A DNA stretch of 64,000 nt from Noviherbaspirillum sp. L7-7A (GTDB taxonomy: Bacteria; Pseudomonadota; Gammaproteobacteria; Burkholderiales; Burkholderiaceae_D), in the NCBI RefSeq assembly GCF_019052805.1, contig NZ_JAHQRJ010000001.1, forward strand, positions 868,001 to 932,000, in the 5' to 3' direction. Position 1 is the first letter of the stretch; every line of letters starts with the position of its first letter. The translations under genes and the position numbers were made by a program. Shown here piece by piece: positions 1 to 9,267 of the stretch. A model generated the notes under the pieces. It was not told the origin of the DNA, did not search any database, and saw nothing but the letters and a program-made list of their open reading frames with translations.

Positions 1-1017
1 CTGGCGGCGATGATCGAGGTGCTCGAAGACCAGGCGCAACGCGCCGAAACGCTGGAGCAATGCCGGGTGCGCGCCGTGGAATTGGCAGCCCGCCTGGGCG
101 CCTGGACTGCCGGCGGCGAGCAGGCCGCGACCGATCCCGACAAGGTGCTGTGGGTGGAAGCCTATGCCTCCTCGCTGCAGCTGCACGAGACGCCGCTGTC
201 GATTGCGCCCATCTTCAGCAAGCAGCGCGAGGGCCCGCCGCGCAGCTGGATCTTCGCTTCCGCCACGCTGGCCGTGAAGAACGACTTCAATCATTACACC
301 GCCCAGATGGGCATGATGAACGAGTCGGCCCGCACCTGGCCCAGCCCGTTCGACTATGGCAACCAGGGCCTGCTGTACGTGCCCAACGACATGCCGCCGG
401 CCAATGCGCCGGGTTACACCGACGCGGTGATCGATGCCGCGCTGCCGGTGATCGAAGCCGCCGGCGGCCGCGCCTTCCTGCTGTGCACCACGATACGGGC
501 GGTCAACCGCGCCGCCGAGCGGCTGCGCGAGGAGTTCGAACAGCGCGGGCTGCCGTTTCCGCTGATGGTGCAGGGCGAGTCCGGCCGCACCGAGCTGCTG
601 GACCGCTTCCGCGCGGCCGGCAACGCGGTGCTGATTGGCAGCCAGAGTTTCTGGGAGGGCGTGGACGTGCGGGGCGAGGCCCTGTCCGTGGTGATCATCG
701 ACAAGCTGCCGTTCGCGCCGCCGGATGATCCGGTGCTGGCGGCACGCATTGCCGCGCTGGAAAAGAAGGGCCTGAACGGCTTCGTGCACCACCAGCTGCC
801 GTCGGCCATCATCAATCTGAAGCAGGGCGCCGGACGATTGATCCGCGACGAGACCGACCGCGGCGTGCTGATGATCTGCGACACCCGGCTCATCACCAAG
901 CCCTATGGCCGGCGCATCTGGCAAAGCCTGCCGGCATTCAGGCGGACCCGCGACCTGGAGCAGGTGCGGGCTTTCTTCGCGCCCAGCGTCGAAGCGCTTA
1001 CTTCTGAGGCTGAATGA
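1..1017 (+). CDS. DinG/YoaA-type ATP-dependent DNA helicase (C-terminal part)
   Basis: The 3' portion of a Rad3/XPD-like superfamily 2 helicase; the frame is open from base 1, so the N-terminal part (Walker A, Fe-S cysteines if present) lies outside the window. The visible part is helicase domain 2. The motif V region VLIGSQSFWEGVDV lies near 628-670, and the motif VI region QGAGRLIRDETDRG near 823-865, with the arginine finger. YoaA/DinG enzymes unwind DNA 5'-3' and act in replication-fork repair. The stop overlaps by 20 bp, tail to tail, the end of the oxidoreductase on the other strand. DinG versus YoaA cannot be decided without the N-terminus. Confidence 0.85.
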   Translation: MAAMIEVLEDQAQRAETLEQCRVRAVELAARLGAWTAGGEQAATDPDKVLWVEAYASSLQLHETPLSIAPIFSKQREGPPRSWIFASATLAVKNDFNHYTAQMGMMNESARTWPSPFDYGNQGLLYVPNDMPPANAPGYTDAVIDAALPVIEAAGGRAFLLCTTIRAVNRAAERLREEFEQRGLPFPLMVQGESGRTELLDRFRAAGNAVLIGSQSFWEGVDVRGEALSVVIIDKLPFAPPDDPVLAARIAALEKKGLNGFVHHQLPSAIINLKQGAGRLIRDETDRGVLMICDTRLITKPYGRRIWQSLPAFRRTRDLEQVRAFFAPSVEALTSEAE

Positions 1018-1978
1018 CGACCTTGCCGGTCACCTTGCGCGCCGCCATGTCGTTCAACGCCTTGGGCGTGTCGGCCAGCGCATAGCGTCCGGAGATGTGC
1101 GGCCGGATCTTGCCTTCGGCCAGCCAGCCCATCAGTTCACGCATCGCCGCCATGTTGGCCTTGGGCTCGCGCCGTACATACTCGCCCCAGAACACGCCGA
1201 CCAGCGAAGCGCCTTTCAACAGCGTCAGGTTCAGCGGCAGCTTGGGAATCTCGCCGTTGGCAAAGCCCACGACCAGGTAGCGCCCGCGCCAGCCGATCGA
1301 GCGGAATGCCGGTTCGGCATAGATCCCGCCGACCGGATCGTAGATCACGTCCGGACCCTTGCCGTCGGTAGTGGCCTTGATCGCCTCGCGCAAGTCCTGC
1401 GTGCTGTAGTTGATGGTCGCATCGGCGCCGTGCTGCCTGCAGATTTCCAGCTTCTCGTCGGAAGAGGCAGCCGCGATCACGCGCGCGCCCAGCGCCTTGC
1501 CGATCTCGATCGCCGCCAGGCCAACGCCGCCCGCCGCGCCCAGCACCAGCATGGTTTCACCGGCTTTGAGCTGCGCCCGGTCCACCACCGCATGGTGCGA
1601 CGTGCCATAAGTCAGGGTGATGGCGGCGGCGGTGTCGAAGTCCATGCCCGGCGGCATCGGCATCACCGACTTTTCCGGCACCGCGATCTGCTGGGCGAAC
1701 GCGCCCTGGCCGACAAAGGCGATTACCCGGTCGCCCGGCTTGTACTGGGTCACGCCTTCACCGACGGCGGTCACCGTGCCGGCCAGCTCGCCGCCGGGTG
1801 TGAAGGGCAGTTCCGGCTTGAACTGGTACTTGTTCTGGATGATGAGCACGTCCGGGAAATTCACGCCAGCGGCTTCGACCTTGATTGCCACCTTGCCGGC
1901 ATCAGGAACAACCTCCGGCAGTTCTCTTACTACCAATGTATCGGGCAGACCCCATGCTTCACAGACGATAGCCTTCAT
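998..1978 (-). CDS. NADPH:quinone oxidoreductase family protein (zinc-free MDR)
   Basis: A medium-chain dehydrogenase/reductase of the quinone oxidoreductase class, predicted to reduce quinones or other activated carbonyls with NADPH in the cytosol. The N-terminal GroES-like fold carries GVNFPDVLIIQNKYQ. A Rossmann domain has the nucleotide loop LGAAGGVGLAAIEIGKALGA near residue 148. The structural and catalytic zinc ligands of alcohol dehydrogenases are absent. Two ATGs are adjacent; AAGGAG leaves only 2 nt to the first and 5 nt to the second, so the second (MKAIVCEAWG) is preferred. A short palindromic site lies just upstream of the ribosome binding site. The exact substrate cannot be named. 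Confidence 0.88.
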   Translation of the reverse strand: MKAIVCEAWGLPDTLVVRELPEVVPDAGKVAIKVEAAGVNFPDVLIIQNKYQFKPELPFTPGGELAGTVTAVGEGVTQYKPGDRVIAFVGQGAFAQQIAVPEKSVMPMPPGMDFDTAAAITLTYGTSHHAVVDRAQLKAGETMLVLGAAGGVGLAAIEIGKALGARVIAAASSDEKLEICRQHGADATINYSTQDLREAIKATTDGKGPDVIYDPVGGIYAEPAFRSIGWRGRYLVVGFANGEIPKLPLNLTLLKGASLVGVFWGEYVRREPKANMAAMRELMGWLAEGKIRPHISGRYALADTPKALNDMAARKVTGKVVIQPQK

Positions 1979-1996
1979 CATGTCTCCTTAAAATAG

Positions 1997-2006
1997 AACG
2001 GTCGTT
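1997..2006. promoter_or_regulatory. Palindromic operator candidate upstream of the quinone oxidoreductase
   Basis: AACG-GT-CGTT is a 4+4 bp inverted repeat lying about 10 nt before the Shine-Dalgarno of the oxidoreductase, in the 103-bp divergent gap before surE. Its look and position fit a TetR-type repressor site, a common control mode for such enzymes, but no regulator gene is next to it. The site is short enough to occur by chance. Confidence 0.25.
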
Positions 2007-2069
2007 TGGTTTTGGGATTATGCCGTAAAAATGCAGTCTGGTTGGCTAAATCACCGTGAAGGCATCGGT

Positions 2070-2075
2070 TAGAAT
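2070..2075 (+). promoter_or_regulatory. -10 element (TAGAAT) just before surE
   Basis: TAGAAT ends 6 nt before the surE ATG, which would put the transcription start at or within a base or two of the start codon. No good -35 at 16-18 nt and no Shine-Dalgarno is visible. If used, surE would be translated from a nearly leaderless mRNA. Confidence 0.35.
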
Positions 2076-2081
2076 CGCGCT

Positions 2082-2819
2082 ATGAAAATTCTTGTGAGTA
2101 ACGACGACGGTTATCTGGCCCCTGGCATCGCCGCGCTGGCGGATGCGCTGGCTGGCATTGCCGACATTACGGTCGTGGCGCCGGACAGCAACCGTTCCGG
2201 CTCCTCGAATTCATTGACCCTTGACCATCCGCTGCGGGTGTACCGCGCTGGCAACGGCTTCTATTCGATCAACGGTACGCCATCGGACTGCGTCCACATT
2301 GCGCTGACGGGGATCATGGCCGAGCGCCCGGACCTCGTGGTGTCGGGCATCAACCAGGGCCAGAACATGGGCGACGACACGCTGTACTCCGGCACGGTCG
2401 CCGCTGCCACCGAAGGGTTTTTGTTTGGCATTCCCGCGATTGCATTTTCGCAAGTTCATCATGGCTGGGCGCATCTGGATGCCGCGGCCCGCGTGGCGCG
2501 CGATATCGTGCTGCGGCGCTTCGAGCAGTTGCAAAAGCCCTGGCTGCTGAATGTGAACATCCCGAACCTGCCGTACGAGGACATCGGCCCAACGGTGGCA
2601 ACCCGGCTGGGGAAACGGCATCAGTCCGAGCCGGTGATCCGCACCAGGGACCCGCAGGGCAACGAGATCTTCTGGATCGGGCCGCCAGGCGCGGCGCTCG
2701 ACAGCGGCGAAGGCACCGACTTTCACGCTACCGCGCAGGGCTGCGTTTCGGTGACGCCGCTGCGCATCGATCTCACCCATACCGCGCAGCTCGATGCCTT
2801 GCGCCAGGCGCTTCCATGA
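2082..2819 (+). CDS. surE: 5'/3'-nucleotidase SurE
   Basis: Survival protein SurE, a metal-dependent nucleoside monophosphate phosphatase and exopolyphosphatase of the cytosol, linked to stationary-phase survival. Length (245 aa) is normal. The N-terminal [16 protein letters not shown] carries the metal-binding Asp-Asp pair at residues 8-9; the metal-binding Ser/Asn regions are in [12 protein letters not shown] and [20 protein letters not shown]. It starts the stationary-phase block surE-pcm-nlpD-rpoS, the same order as in E. coli, and its stop overlaps the pcm start as ATGA, so the two are likely translationally coupled. Confidence 0.97.
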   Translation: MKILVSNDDGYLAPGIAALADALAGIADITVVAPDSNRSGSSNSLTLDHPLRVYRAGNGFYSINGTPSDCVHIALTGIMAERPDLVVSGINQGQNMGDDTLYSGTVAAATEGFLFGIPAIAFSQVHHGWAHLDAAARVARDIVLRRFEQLQKPWLLNVNIPNLPYEDIGPTVATRLGKRHQSEPVIRTRDPQGNEIFWIGPPGAALDSGEGTDFHATAQGCVSVTPLRIDLTHTAQLDALRQALP

Positions 2820-3616
2820 AAGAGGGCAAACGCTTCCCGCTGTCGCTGGCGTCGCTGGGCGAGCGTGCAAAGACCAATGGCGTGGCCACGCCGCAAACCG
2901 CGACCCGCAACCGGGCACAGACCAGCGCCCGGCAACCGGCGCCCGGCGCCGAGCCGGCGCGGCCGATGTCCATGGTGTCCGATGCGGTGCGCTCGGCGAT
3001 GGTGACGCGCATTGCGCGCCAGGGCGTGCGCGACGAGAAAGTGCTGGCTGCGATGTCGGTCGTGCCGCGCCACCTGTTTCTTGAGCCCGGCCTGGCCAGC
3101 CAGGCCTATATCGATGCCTCGCTGCCGATAGGGCATCACCAGACCATCTCCCAGCCCTACATCGTGGCGCGCATGATCGAAGTCATGCGCAGCAACCGCA
3201 ACGGCGGGGCGCTGGAGCGGGTGCTGGAAATCGGCACCGGCTGCGGTTACCAGGCGGCGGTCCTGTCGCGGGTGGCCACCGAGGTGTATTCCATCGAGCG
3301 CATCCGCGCCCTGCACGAGTTGGCAAAAGCAAACTTGCGGCCAATGCGCATCCCCAATATCCGCTTGCATTATGGAGATGGTATGCTTGGCTTCCCGCAG
3401 GTGGCGCCATTCGATGGCATCATACTGGCCGCCGCGGGCATGGAAGTCCCGCAAGCCCTGCTCGAACAGCTGACAATCGGCGGCCGCCTGGTTGCACCTG
3501 TCGGCGCGCGCCACCAGGTCCTGAAAGTGATCGAGCGCGTGAGCATTGAAGAATGGACGACAGCAACGCTGGAGGACTGTCACTTTGTGCCGCTGCGCCC
3601 TGGAACGGCAGCCTGA
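2816..3616 (+). CDS. pcm: Protein-L-isoaspartate O-methyltransferase
   Basis: Repairs damaged proteins by methylating L-isoaspartyl residues with S-adenosylmethionine. The catalytic domain begins near residue 60 ([19 protein letters not shown]). The SAM-binding motif I is [15 protein letters not shown] near residues 138-152, and [11 protein letters not shown] is a later SAM-fold motif. At 266 aa it is about 50 residues longer than the E. coli enzyme because of a low-complexity, basic, Ala/Arg/Pro-rich N-terminal extension. An internal start (for example at [12 protein letters not shown]) would give the usual length, but the ATGA overlap with surE supports the long form. It lies between surE and nlpD as expected. 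Confidence 0.95.
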   Translation: MKEGKRFPLSLASLGERAKTNGVATPQTATRNRAQTSARQPAPGAEPARPMSMVSDAVRSAMVTRIARQGVRDEKVLAAMSVVPRHLFLEPGLASQAYIDASLPIGHHQTISQPYIVARMIEVMRSNRNGGALERVLEIGTGCGYQAAVLSRVATEVYSIERIRALHELAKANLRPMRIPNIRLHYGDGMLGFPQVAPFDGIILAAAGMEVPQALLEQLTIGGRLVAPVGARHQVLKVIERVSIEEWTTATLEDCHFVPLRPGTAA

Positions 3617-3644
3617 CCGGCATACCCGAAATGAAATACTCAAT

Positions 3645-4625
3645 ATGGTAAGAATGAATAAAACACGCTTGGCATTGACGATCGTTATGGTGGCGGGTCT
3701 GGCCGCATGCGGCACAACCCACACCGTCGCGCCGGTGGTCGAGCGCGCGTCAGTGCCACGGCCGGCGCCGGCAGCCAAGCCGCGCCCGGTGGAAAACGGA
3801 TCGGGTTATTACACGGTCAAGAAGGGCGACACACTCAACCGCATCGCCCAGGAACACAATCAGAGCTTTCGCGACATCGTGATCTGGAACGGGCTGACCA
3901 GCCCGAATGACATCAAGGTAGACCAGGTGCTGCGGGTAGCGCCGCCGGACGGCGCTGGCGCTCCCGCGCCCGGCGCGGCGCAGACCGGCAGCATTGCCAC
4001 CTCGTCGGGCGTGGAGGTGCGTCCGCTGGGCGCGCCGGCCGCGGCGCCCGCGGCGAACGGCAACCCGATCGCCGCGCCGACGGCCAATGGCGGCAACAAG
4101 ACCTGGCCGCGCGGCGACAAGCGTCCCTATTCCGAAGGCGCACTGGCCGAGCTGCAAAAGCCCGACAGCGCACCGCCGGCACGGACCGAAGTCGCCCGCA
4201 GCGCCGAAAAGGCACTGGAAAAGCCTGCTGACAAGCCGGCCGACGCCGCGCGTGCGCCGGATGACGGCATCGGCTGGATCTGGCCGGCCGAGGGCCGCGT
4301 GGTCGGCACCTTCGAGGGTGGCCGCAAGGGCATCGACATTGCCGGCAAGATGGGACAGCCGGTGATGGCGGCCGGCGCCGGCACCGTGCTGTACGCCAGC
4401 AGCGTGCGTGGCTACGGCAACCTCGTCATCGTCAAGCACAGCAGCAACCTGCTGTCGGCCTATGCCCATAACAAGACCATCCTGGTCAAGGAAGGGCAGG
4501 CAGTGACCAAGGGACAGCGGATTGCGGAAATGGGCAACTCCGACACCGACAGCGTGAAGCTGCATTTTGAAATCCGGCAGCAGGGCAAGCCGGTCGATCC
4601 TTCGAAGTTTCTACCGGCCAGATAA
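3645..4625 (+). CDS. nlpD: Lipoprotein NlpD, LysM and degenerate M23 domain
   Basis: Outer-membrane lipoprotein that activates a septal amidase during cell separation. The signal peptide ends in the lipobox LAAC near residue 23. A LysM peptidoglycan-binding domain follows ([15 protein letters not shown]), then a Pro/Ala-rich linker and a C-terminal M23 fold. The M23 zinc ligands are missing: the usual HxGxD is RKGID and the HxH is KLHF. As in E. coli NlpD, the domain should therefore regulate an amidase rather than cut peptidoglycan. A second ATG nine bases on ([11 protein letters not shown]) is an equally plausible start. In E. coli the main rpoS promoter lies inside nlpD, so the same should be considered here. 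Confidence 0.94.
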   Translation: MVRMNKTRLALTIVMVAGLAACGTTHTVAPVVERASVPRPAPAAKPRPVENGSGYYTVKKGDTLNRIAQEHNQSFRDIVIWNGLTSPNDIKVDQVLRVAPPDGAGAPAPGAAQTGSIATSSGVEVRPLGAPAAAPAANGNPIAAPTANGGNKTWPRGDKRPYSEGALAELQKPDSAPPARTEVARSAEKALEKPADKPADAARAPDDGIGWIWPAEGRVVGTFEGGRKGIDIAGKMGQPVMAAGAGTVLYASSVRGYGNLVIVKHSSNLLSAYAHNKTILVKEGQAVTKGQRIAEMGNSDTDSVKLHFEIRQQGKPVDPSKFLPAR

Positions 4626-4630
4626 ATGCG

Positions 4631-5629
4631 ATGAATGCCGACCACCGCGATCCGCTTGAAGATGACGATCTTCCGGAAGCTCCCCCGGAAATAGTGCTCG
4701 AAGGGGAGGACGCGGTGGAGGAGGGGGCGGGCAACCTCCGCATCGAAGTGGCCGCGCCGGTGGATGAGCTCAAGACGGTGCTGGCGGCGGAGTTGTCCAC
4801 TGACGCCACCCAGCATTACCTGAACCGCATCGGTCTGCACCCCCTGCTGTCGGTGGAGCAGGAGCAGCATTTCGCGACGCTGGCCAAGGCGGGCGAATTC
4901 AGTGCGCGCCAGAAAATGATCGAGCACAACCTGCGGCTGGTGGTGTCGATCGCCAAGCATTACATCAACCGTGGCGTGGTGCTGCTCGACCTGATCGAGG
5001 AAGGCAATCTCGGCCTGATGCGGGCGATCGACAAGTTCGAGCCGGAACGCGGTTTCCGGTTCTCGACCTATGCCACCTGGTGGATACGGCAGAGCATCGA
5101 GCGCGCCATCATGAACCAGGGCCGTACCGTGCGGCTGCCAGTCCATGTGGTGCGCGAACTGAACCAGGTGCTGCGCGCGAAGTACCACCTGGAAGCCCAG
5201 CACCATGACGGCAAGGATGCCACCTGCGAGGATATCGCCCACCTGCTCGACCGACCGGTGGAGGATGTGCAGGACATCCTGAGCCTGTCAGAGCATGCGA
5301 CTTCACTCGATGCGCCGCTGGACAACGATCCGCAGGCCAGCCTGATGGACATGCTGCCGGGCAATCTCGATGACGCACCCGATTTCCAGGCCGAACACCA
5401 TGAAATCATGGTGCTGGTCCGGGAGTGGCTGGGCCGCATGCCGGAGAAGCAGCGGGTTGTCATCATGCGGCGCTTCGGCCTGGACCATGACGATCCGGCC
5501 ACGCTGGAAGAGCTGGCGCTGGAAATGGGCGTCACCCGCGAGCGGGTGCGGCAGATCCAGCAGGAGGCGCTGGTCAAACTCAAGCGGGCGCTCGCCGCGC
5601 GCGGTGTCGGCAAGGATGCCTTGTTTTGA
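4631..5629 (+). CDS. rpoS: RNA polymerase sigma factor RpoS
   Basis: Stationary-phase and general-stress sigma factor, 332 aa against 330 in E. coli. Region 1.2 starts near [16 protein letters not shown]. Region 2 contains the core-binding and -10 recognition helices ([20 protein letters not shown], then [17 protein letters not shown]). Region 3 and region 4 follow, with the region 4.2 HTH at [20 protein letters not shown]. It begins 5 bp after nlpD. Its stop codon overlaps the TTG start of the downstream exonuclease (TTGA), suggesting coupled translation of that gene. Confidence 0.97.
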   Translation: MNADHRDPLEDDDLPEAPPEIVLEGEDAVEEGAGNLRIEVAAPVDELKTVLAAELSTDATQHYLNRIGLHPLLSVEQEQHFATLAKAGEFSARQKMIEHNLRLVVSIAKHYINRGVVLLDLIEEGNLGLMRAIDKFEPERGFRFSTYATWWIRQSIERAIMNQGRTVRLPVHVVRELNQVLRAKYHLEAQHHDGKDATCEDIAHLLDRPVEDVQDILSLSEHATSLDAPLDNDPQASLMDMLPGNLDDAPDFQAEHHEIMVLVREWLGRMPEKQRVVIMRRFGLDHDDPATLEELALEMGVTRERVRQIQQEALVKLKRALAARGVGKDALF

Positions 5630-6418
5630 CGCCAGTGCTGGTGTTTGATATCGAAACCATTCCGGATGTGGCCGGACTGCAGCCTGCTGCACCAGCATCC
5701 CGACACGATGAGCGATGCCGGGGTGGCGCAAGCCGCCTTCGAGGCGCGACAGGCGCAGAACGGCTCGGCCTTCCTGTCCCACCATCTGCACCGTGTCGCT
5801 GCAATTTCGTGCGTGTTTCGCGACGATCAGGGATTCCGGGTGCGTTCGCTGGGCAGCCCGGAAGACGGCGAAGCGCGCCTGGTGGCCGACTTCTTCCGGC
5901 TCGTCCAGCGCTATACGCCGCAGCTCGTTTCCTGGAACGGCAGCGGCTTCGACCTGCCGGTTCTGCATTATCGGGCCCTTGTCCACGGGGTGCAGGCGCC
6001 GCGCTACTGGGACCAGGGGGAGGAGGACAGGGAGTTCCGCTGGAACCATTATCTGGGCCGCTATCACGGCCGGCATCTTGACATGATGGACTTCCTGGCG
6101 CTCTACAACAGCCGCGCCTACGCGCCGCTGGACGAGATCGCCAAGCTGTGCGGCTTTCCCGGCAAGCAGGGTGTGGATGGCGCGCAGGTCTGGCCGCTGT
6201 ACCAGCAGGGGCGGCTGCAAAAGATCCGTGATTACTGTGAAACCGACGTGGTCAACACCTACCTCGTCTATTGCCGCTTCCAGTTCCTGCGTGGCCAGAT
6301 GTCGCTCGATGCCTATGAAACCGAAATGGCGCTGGTCCGGTCTTCGCTCGCCGCTCTGGAGGGCCAGCACTGGCGGGCATTCCTCGATGCTTGGCCCCAA
6401 CAGCAATTGCGGCCATAA
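5626..6418 (+). pseudogene. PolB-like 3'-5' exonuclease, frameshifted near 5680
   Basis: A DnaQ-fold 3'-5' exonuclease of the family related to the PolB exonuclease domain, split between two frames. The first 18 codons (TTG start overlapping the rpoS stop) encode [18 protein letters not shown], which contains exonuclease motif I with the catalytic Asp and Glu. Near base 5680 the homologous reading moves to the next frame and continues to the stop at 6418, with LVSWNGSGFDLPVLHYRAL (motif II) and IRDYCETDVVNTYLVY (motif III). One extra base, or two missing, around CTGCAGCCTG explains it. A protein started from the TTG at 5645 in the second frame would lack motif I and be inactive. The break may be a real mutation or a sequence error. 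Confidence 0.85.
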
Positions 6419-6475
6419 TCTCACCCTTCGCGCCGGCGCCCCGTTCGCCGCGTCCCCGTTACATTTTCCTAGCTC

Positions 6476-7831
6476 ATGTCCCAATCACTGATAGAAATCG
6501 AATCCCTCGACATGGAGGCCCGCGGTGTCGGCCATTTGAAGAATGAGGATGGCACGCCCGGCAAGGTGGTCTTCGTCGAAGGCGCCCTGCCTGGAGAACT
6601 GGTGAGTTTCCAGTCCTACCGGCGCAAGTCCAAGTGGGAAGCGGCCCATCTCCTGGCGGTACACCGTGAAAGCGCGCTCCGGGTCAAGGCGCGCTGCAAG
6701 TATTTCGGCACCTGCGGCGGATGCGCGATGCAGCACATCGATCCGTCAGCCCAGGTCGCGGCCAAGCAGCGGGTGCTGGAAGACAATCTCAAGCATATCG
6801 GCCGCTTGCAGCCGGAAATGATGCTGCGGCCCATTCATGGCCCGACCTGGGGTTACCGCTACCGCGCCCGGTTCTCCGTGCGCAACGTGGTGAAGAAGGG
6901 CGGTGTGCTGGTTGGCTTCCATGAACGTAAATCCGGCTTCATCACCGACATGCAATCCTGCGAGGTGGTGCCGGCGCACGTGTCGGCCATGCTAGTGCCC
7001 CTGCGTCGCCTGGTTGCCTCGCTGTCCATCATGGAGCAGGTGCCGCAGCTCGAACTGGCTGTGGGCGATGGCGTCAGTGGCCCGGTGACGGCGCTGGTCA
7101 TGCGCAACATGGCGCCCCTGTCGCAACAGGACGAAGCCCTGCTGCGCGAATTCGCTGACCTGCATCAGGTGCAGTGGTGGCTGCAGCCGGCCGGCCCGGA
7201 CAGTGTGTACCAGTTCTATCCGACCGACACCCGGCTGCTTTACCGCCTGCCCGAGTTCGGCATCGAGATGCCGTTCAAGCCGACCGACTTCACCCAGGTC
7301 AATCACCAGGTCAACCGTACCCTGGTGGCGCGCGCCATGGCGCTGCTCGATGCGCAACCCGATGAGCGGGTTGCCGACCTGTTCTGCGGTCTTGGCAATT
7401 TCACTTTGCCGATTGCCACCCGCGCCAGGGAGGTGATGGGCATCGAAGGCAGCGCCACGCTGACCGCGCGCGCGCTCGACAATGCCCGTCACAATGGCCT
7501 GGTGGACAAGGTCAGCTTCAGCACCCGTAACCTGTTCGAAGTGACGGGGGACGACTTGCTGGCCCTGGGCAGGTTCGACCGCATGCTGATCGATCCGCCA
7601 CGCGACGGTGCAGCCGCAGTGTGCGAGGCGCTGGCCAGCCTGAAGGAGCGTACGCCGGCAATCCTGCCCAAGCGCATTGTGTATGTCTCCTGCAGCCCGT
7701 CCACGCTGGCGCGCGATGCTGGAATCCTGGTGAATCAGGCCGGTTACCGCTTGCGAATGGCGGGCGTGATGAACATGTTCCCCCACACGGCCCATGTGGA
7801 ATCGATTGCGGTGTTTGAGCTGTCAGCCTGA
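6476..7831 (+). CDS. rlmD: 23S rRNA (uracil-1939-C5)-methyltransferase RlmD
   Basis: TrmA/RumA-family RNA m5U methyltransferase acting on U1939 of 23S rRNA. An N-terminal TRAM-like region precedes the Fe-S cluster cysteines [10 protein letters not shown] near residue 73 with the fourth Cys downstream (MQSCEVV). The SAM fold shows [14 protein letters not shown] near residue 300 and [14 protein letters not shown]. The catalytic Cys sits in [13 protein letters not shown]. Length 451 aa is usual. It follows the frameshifted exonuclease by 57 bp and is closed by a strong hairpin. Confidence 0.95.
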   Translation: MSQSLIEIESLDMEARGVGHLKNEDGTPGKVVFVEGALPGELVSFQSYRRKSKWEAAHLLAVHRESALRVKARCKYFGTCGGCAMQHIDPSAQVAAKQRVLEDNLKHIGRLQPEMMLRPIHGPTWGYRYRARFSVRNVVKKGGVLVGFHERKSGFITDMQSCEVVPAHVSAMLVPLRRLVASLSIMEQVPQLELAVGDGVSGPVTALVMRNMAPLSQQDEALLREFADLHQVQWWLQPAGPDSVYQFYPTDTRLLYRLPEFGIEMPFKPTDFTQVNHQVNRTLVARAMALLDAQPDERVADLFCGLGNFTLPIATRAREVMGIEGSATLTARALDNARHNGLVDKVSFSTRNLFEVTGDDLLALGRFDRMLIDPPRDGAAAVCEALASLKERTPAILPKRIVYVSCSPSTLARDAGILVNQAGYRLRMAGVMNMFPHTAHVESIAVFELSA

Positions 7832-7849
7832 CTAAACGCGCGTTAAATC

Positions 7850-7879
7850 AAAAAAGCCGGCCACGAGGGCCGGCTTTTC
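7850..7879. terminator. Bidirectional Rho-independent terminator
   Basis: A 7-bp GC stem GCCGGCC/GGCCGGC with a 5-nt loop, flanked by an A-run on the left and a T-run on the right. The stem extends by A-T pairs. It can end both rlmD (plus) and the convergent BAX-inhibitor gene (minus). Confidence 0.9.
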
Positions 7880-7895
7880 ATTTTGCGGGAATGCG

Positions 7896-8588
7896 TCAGT
7901 CGCGATTGCCGCCCAGAAAGCCCAGCAGGGACAGCAGATTGGCGAACACGTTGTAGAGATCGAGGTAGATGGCCAGCGTGGCGGAGATATAGTTGGTTTC
8001 GCCACCGTTGATCACCTGCTGCACGTCATACAGGATGTAGGCCGAGAAGATGCCGATTGCCAGGACCGACACCGCTAGGTACAGCGCCGGCAGTTGCAGG
8101 AAGATATTCAGCACGGCCGCGGCCAGGATCACCAGCACGCCGGCGAACAGCCATTTGCCCATGCCCGAAAAGTCGCGCTTGGACACGGTGGCCACGGTCG
8201 CCATCACGCCGAAAATCGCCGCTGTGCCGCCAAATGCCGTCATGACCAGCGTGCCGCCGTTGCTGTAGCCGAGCGTGTGCCCGATCAGCCGCGACAGCAT
8301 CAGGCCCATGAAAAAGGTAAAGCCCAGCAGGACCGCGACGCCGACGGCACTGTGCTTGGTTTTCTCGATGGCGTAGAAAAATCCGAAGGCGATGGCAAGA
8401 AACACCATGAAGCCGATCATCGGGTTGCCGGCGAAGAAGGTGAACTTCATCTGCACGCCCAGCCAGGCGCCCAGTACCGTGGGAACCATTGATAGCGCAA
8501 GCAGCCAGTAAGTGTTGCGCAGGACGCGGTGGCGGATTGAAAGTGCCTCGCTGGCGCCGCCGTAAGTCGATTGCAATCTGGTATCCAT
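7896..8588 (-). CDS. BAX inhibitor-1/YccA family membrane protein
   Basis: A 230-residue inner-membrane protein with about seven hydrophobic segments, of the Bax inhibitor-1 family that includes E. coli YccA and YbhL. The start at MDTRLQSTYGG is fixed by a strong GGAGG seven nt upstream; longer readings lack this. The first helix starts near TYWLLALSMVPTVLGAWLG, and the conserved C-terminal ISATLAIYLDLYNVFANLL motif is present. In E. coli YccA is a substrate and modulator of the FtsH protease, whose regulators HflK and HflC are encoded 13 kb away here. Its own function is not settled; calcium-leak activity is described for the family. Confidence 0.9.
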   Translation of the reverse strand: MDTRLQSTYGGASEALSIRHRVLRNTYWLLALSMVPTVLGAWLGVQMKFTFFAGNPMIGFMVFLAIAFGFFYAIEKTKHSAVGVAVLLGFTFFMGLMLSRLIGHTLGYSNGGTLVMTAFGGTAAIFGVMATVATVSKRDFSGMGKWLFAGVLVILAAAVLNIFLQLPALYLAVSVLAIGIFSAYILYDVQQVINGGETNYISATLAIYLDLYNVFANLLSLLGFLGGNRD

Positions 8589-8787
8589 GCTGTTTCCTCC
8601 GTTTGTGAGCGATGCAGGTAAGTACCGATAAAGCATAACACGCTTCATTTGATCATCGATCCCGTCTCATTCCTGGGGCCGGCCCGCCTGCTTCTTCTGT
8701 GCAGTAGAGCATTCGTGGTAAAATCACCGGCTAATCATATTCCTTCCCCTGATCTTTAACCCATTATTTTCATTGGAGTTTTCAACT

Positions 8788-9213
8788 ATGGCAATCGAGC
8801 GCACCCTGTCGATCATCAAACCGGACGCAGTCGCTAAAAACGTCATTGGCCAGATTTACACCCGTTTCGAGAACGCTGGCCTGAAAGTGGTCGCTGCCCG
8901 CATGATGCATCTGTCGCGCGCCGAAGCCGAAGGCTTCTACGCAGTGCACCGCGAGCGTCCTTTCTTCAAGGACCTGGTCGATTTCATGATCTCCGGCCCG
9001 GTGATGGTGCAGGCACTGGAAGGCGAAGGCGCCATTGCCAAGAACCGCGACCTGATGGGCGCTACCGATCCGAAGAAGGCTGACAAGGGCACGATCCGCG
9101 CCGATTTCGCCGATTCCATCGACGCCAACGCTGTTCACGGCTCCGACGCGGCTGAAACCGCCGCCGTTGAAATCGCCTATTTCTTCCCCACCTTGAACGT
9201 CTACACCCGTTAA
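8788..9213 (+). CDS. ndk: Nucleoside diphosphate kinase
   Basis: Balances nucleoside triphosphate pools by transferring the gamma phosphate through a phosphohistidine. [20 protein letters not shown] is the typical N-terminus. The expected motif around the active His is present as [20 protein letters not shown] near residues 114-133. The 141-residue length is exact for the family. A GGAG ten nt upstream of ATG chooses this start over an earlier in-frame codon. It opens the ndk-rlmN-pilW-rodZ-ispG-hisS order known from E. coli and many betaproteobacteria. Confidence 0.97.
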   Translation: MAIERTLSIIKPDAVAKNVIGQIYTRFENAGLKVVAARMMHLSRAEAEGFYAVHRERPFFKDLVDFMISGPVMVQALEGEGAIAKNRDLMGATDPKKADKGTIRADFADSIDANAVHGSDAAETAAVEIAYFFPTLNVYTR

Positions 9214-9224
9214 TTCGTTCAACC

Positions 9225-9247
9225 GGCATCGCCGTTCAGGCGGTGCC
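9225..9247 (+). terminator. Hairpin between ndk and rlmN
   Basis: GGCATCGCC and GGCGGTGCC form a 9-bp stem (one G-U pair) around a 5-nt loop, 11 bp after the ndk stop. There is no T-run, so it is more likely an mRNA-stabilising or attenuating hairpin that lets ndk be expressed above rlmN than a full terminator. Confidence 0.35.
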
Positions 9248-9267
9248 ATTCCTCTGGAATGCTAGTG

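Noticed and set aside
905-1996. Plus-strand open frame over the quinone oxidoreductase
   Set aside because: His/Arg/Gln-rich antisense reading; the minus-strand gene has full family motifs and a good start.
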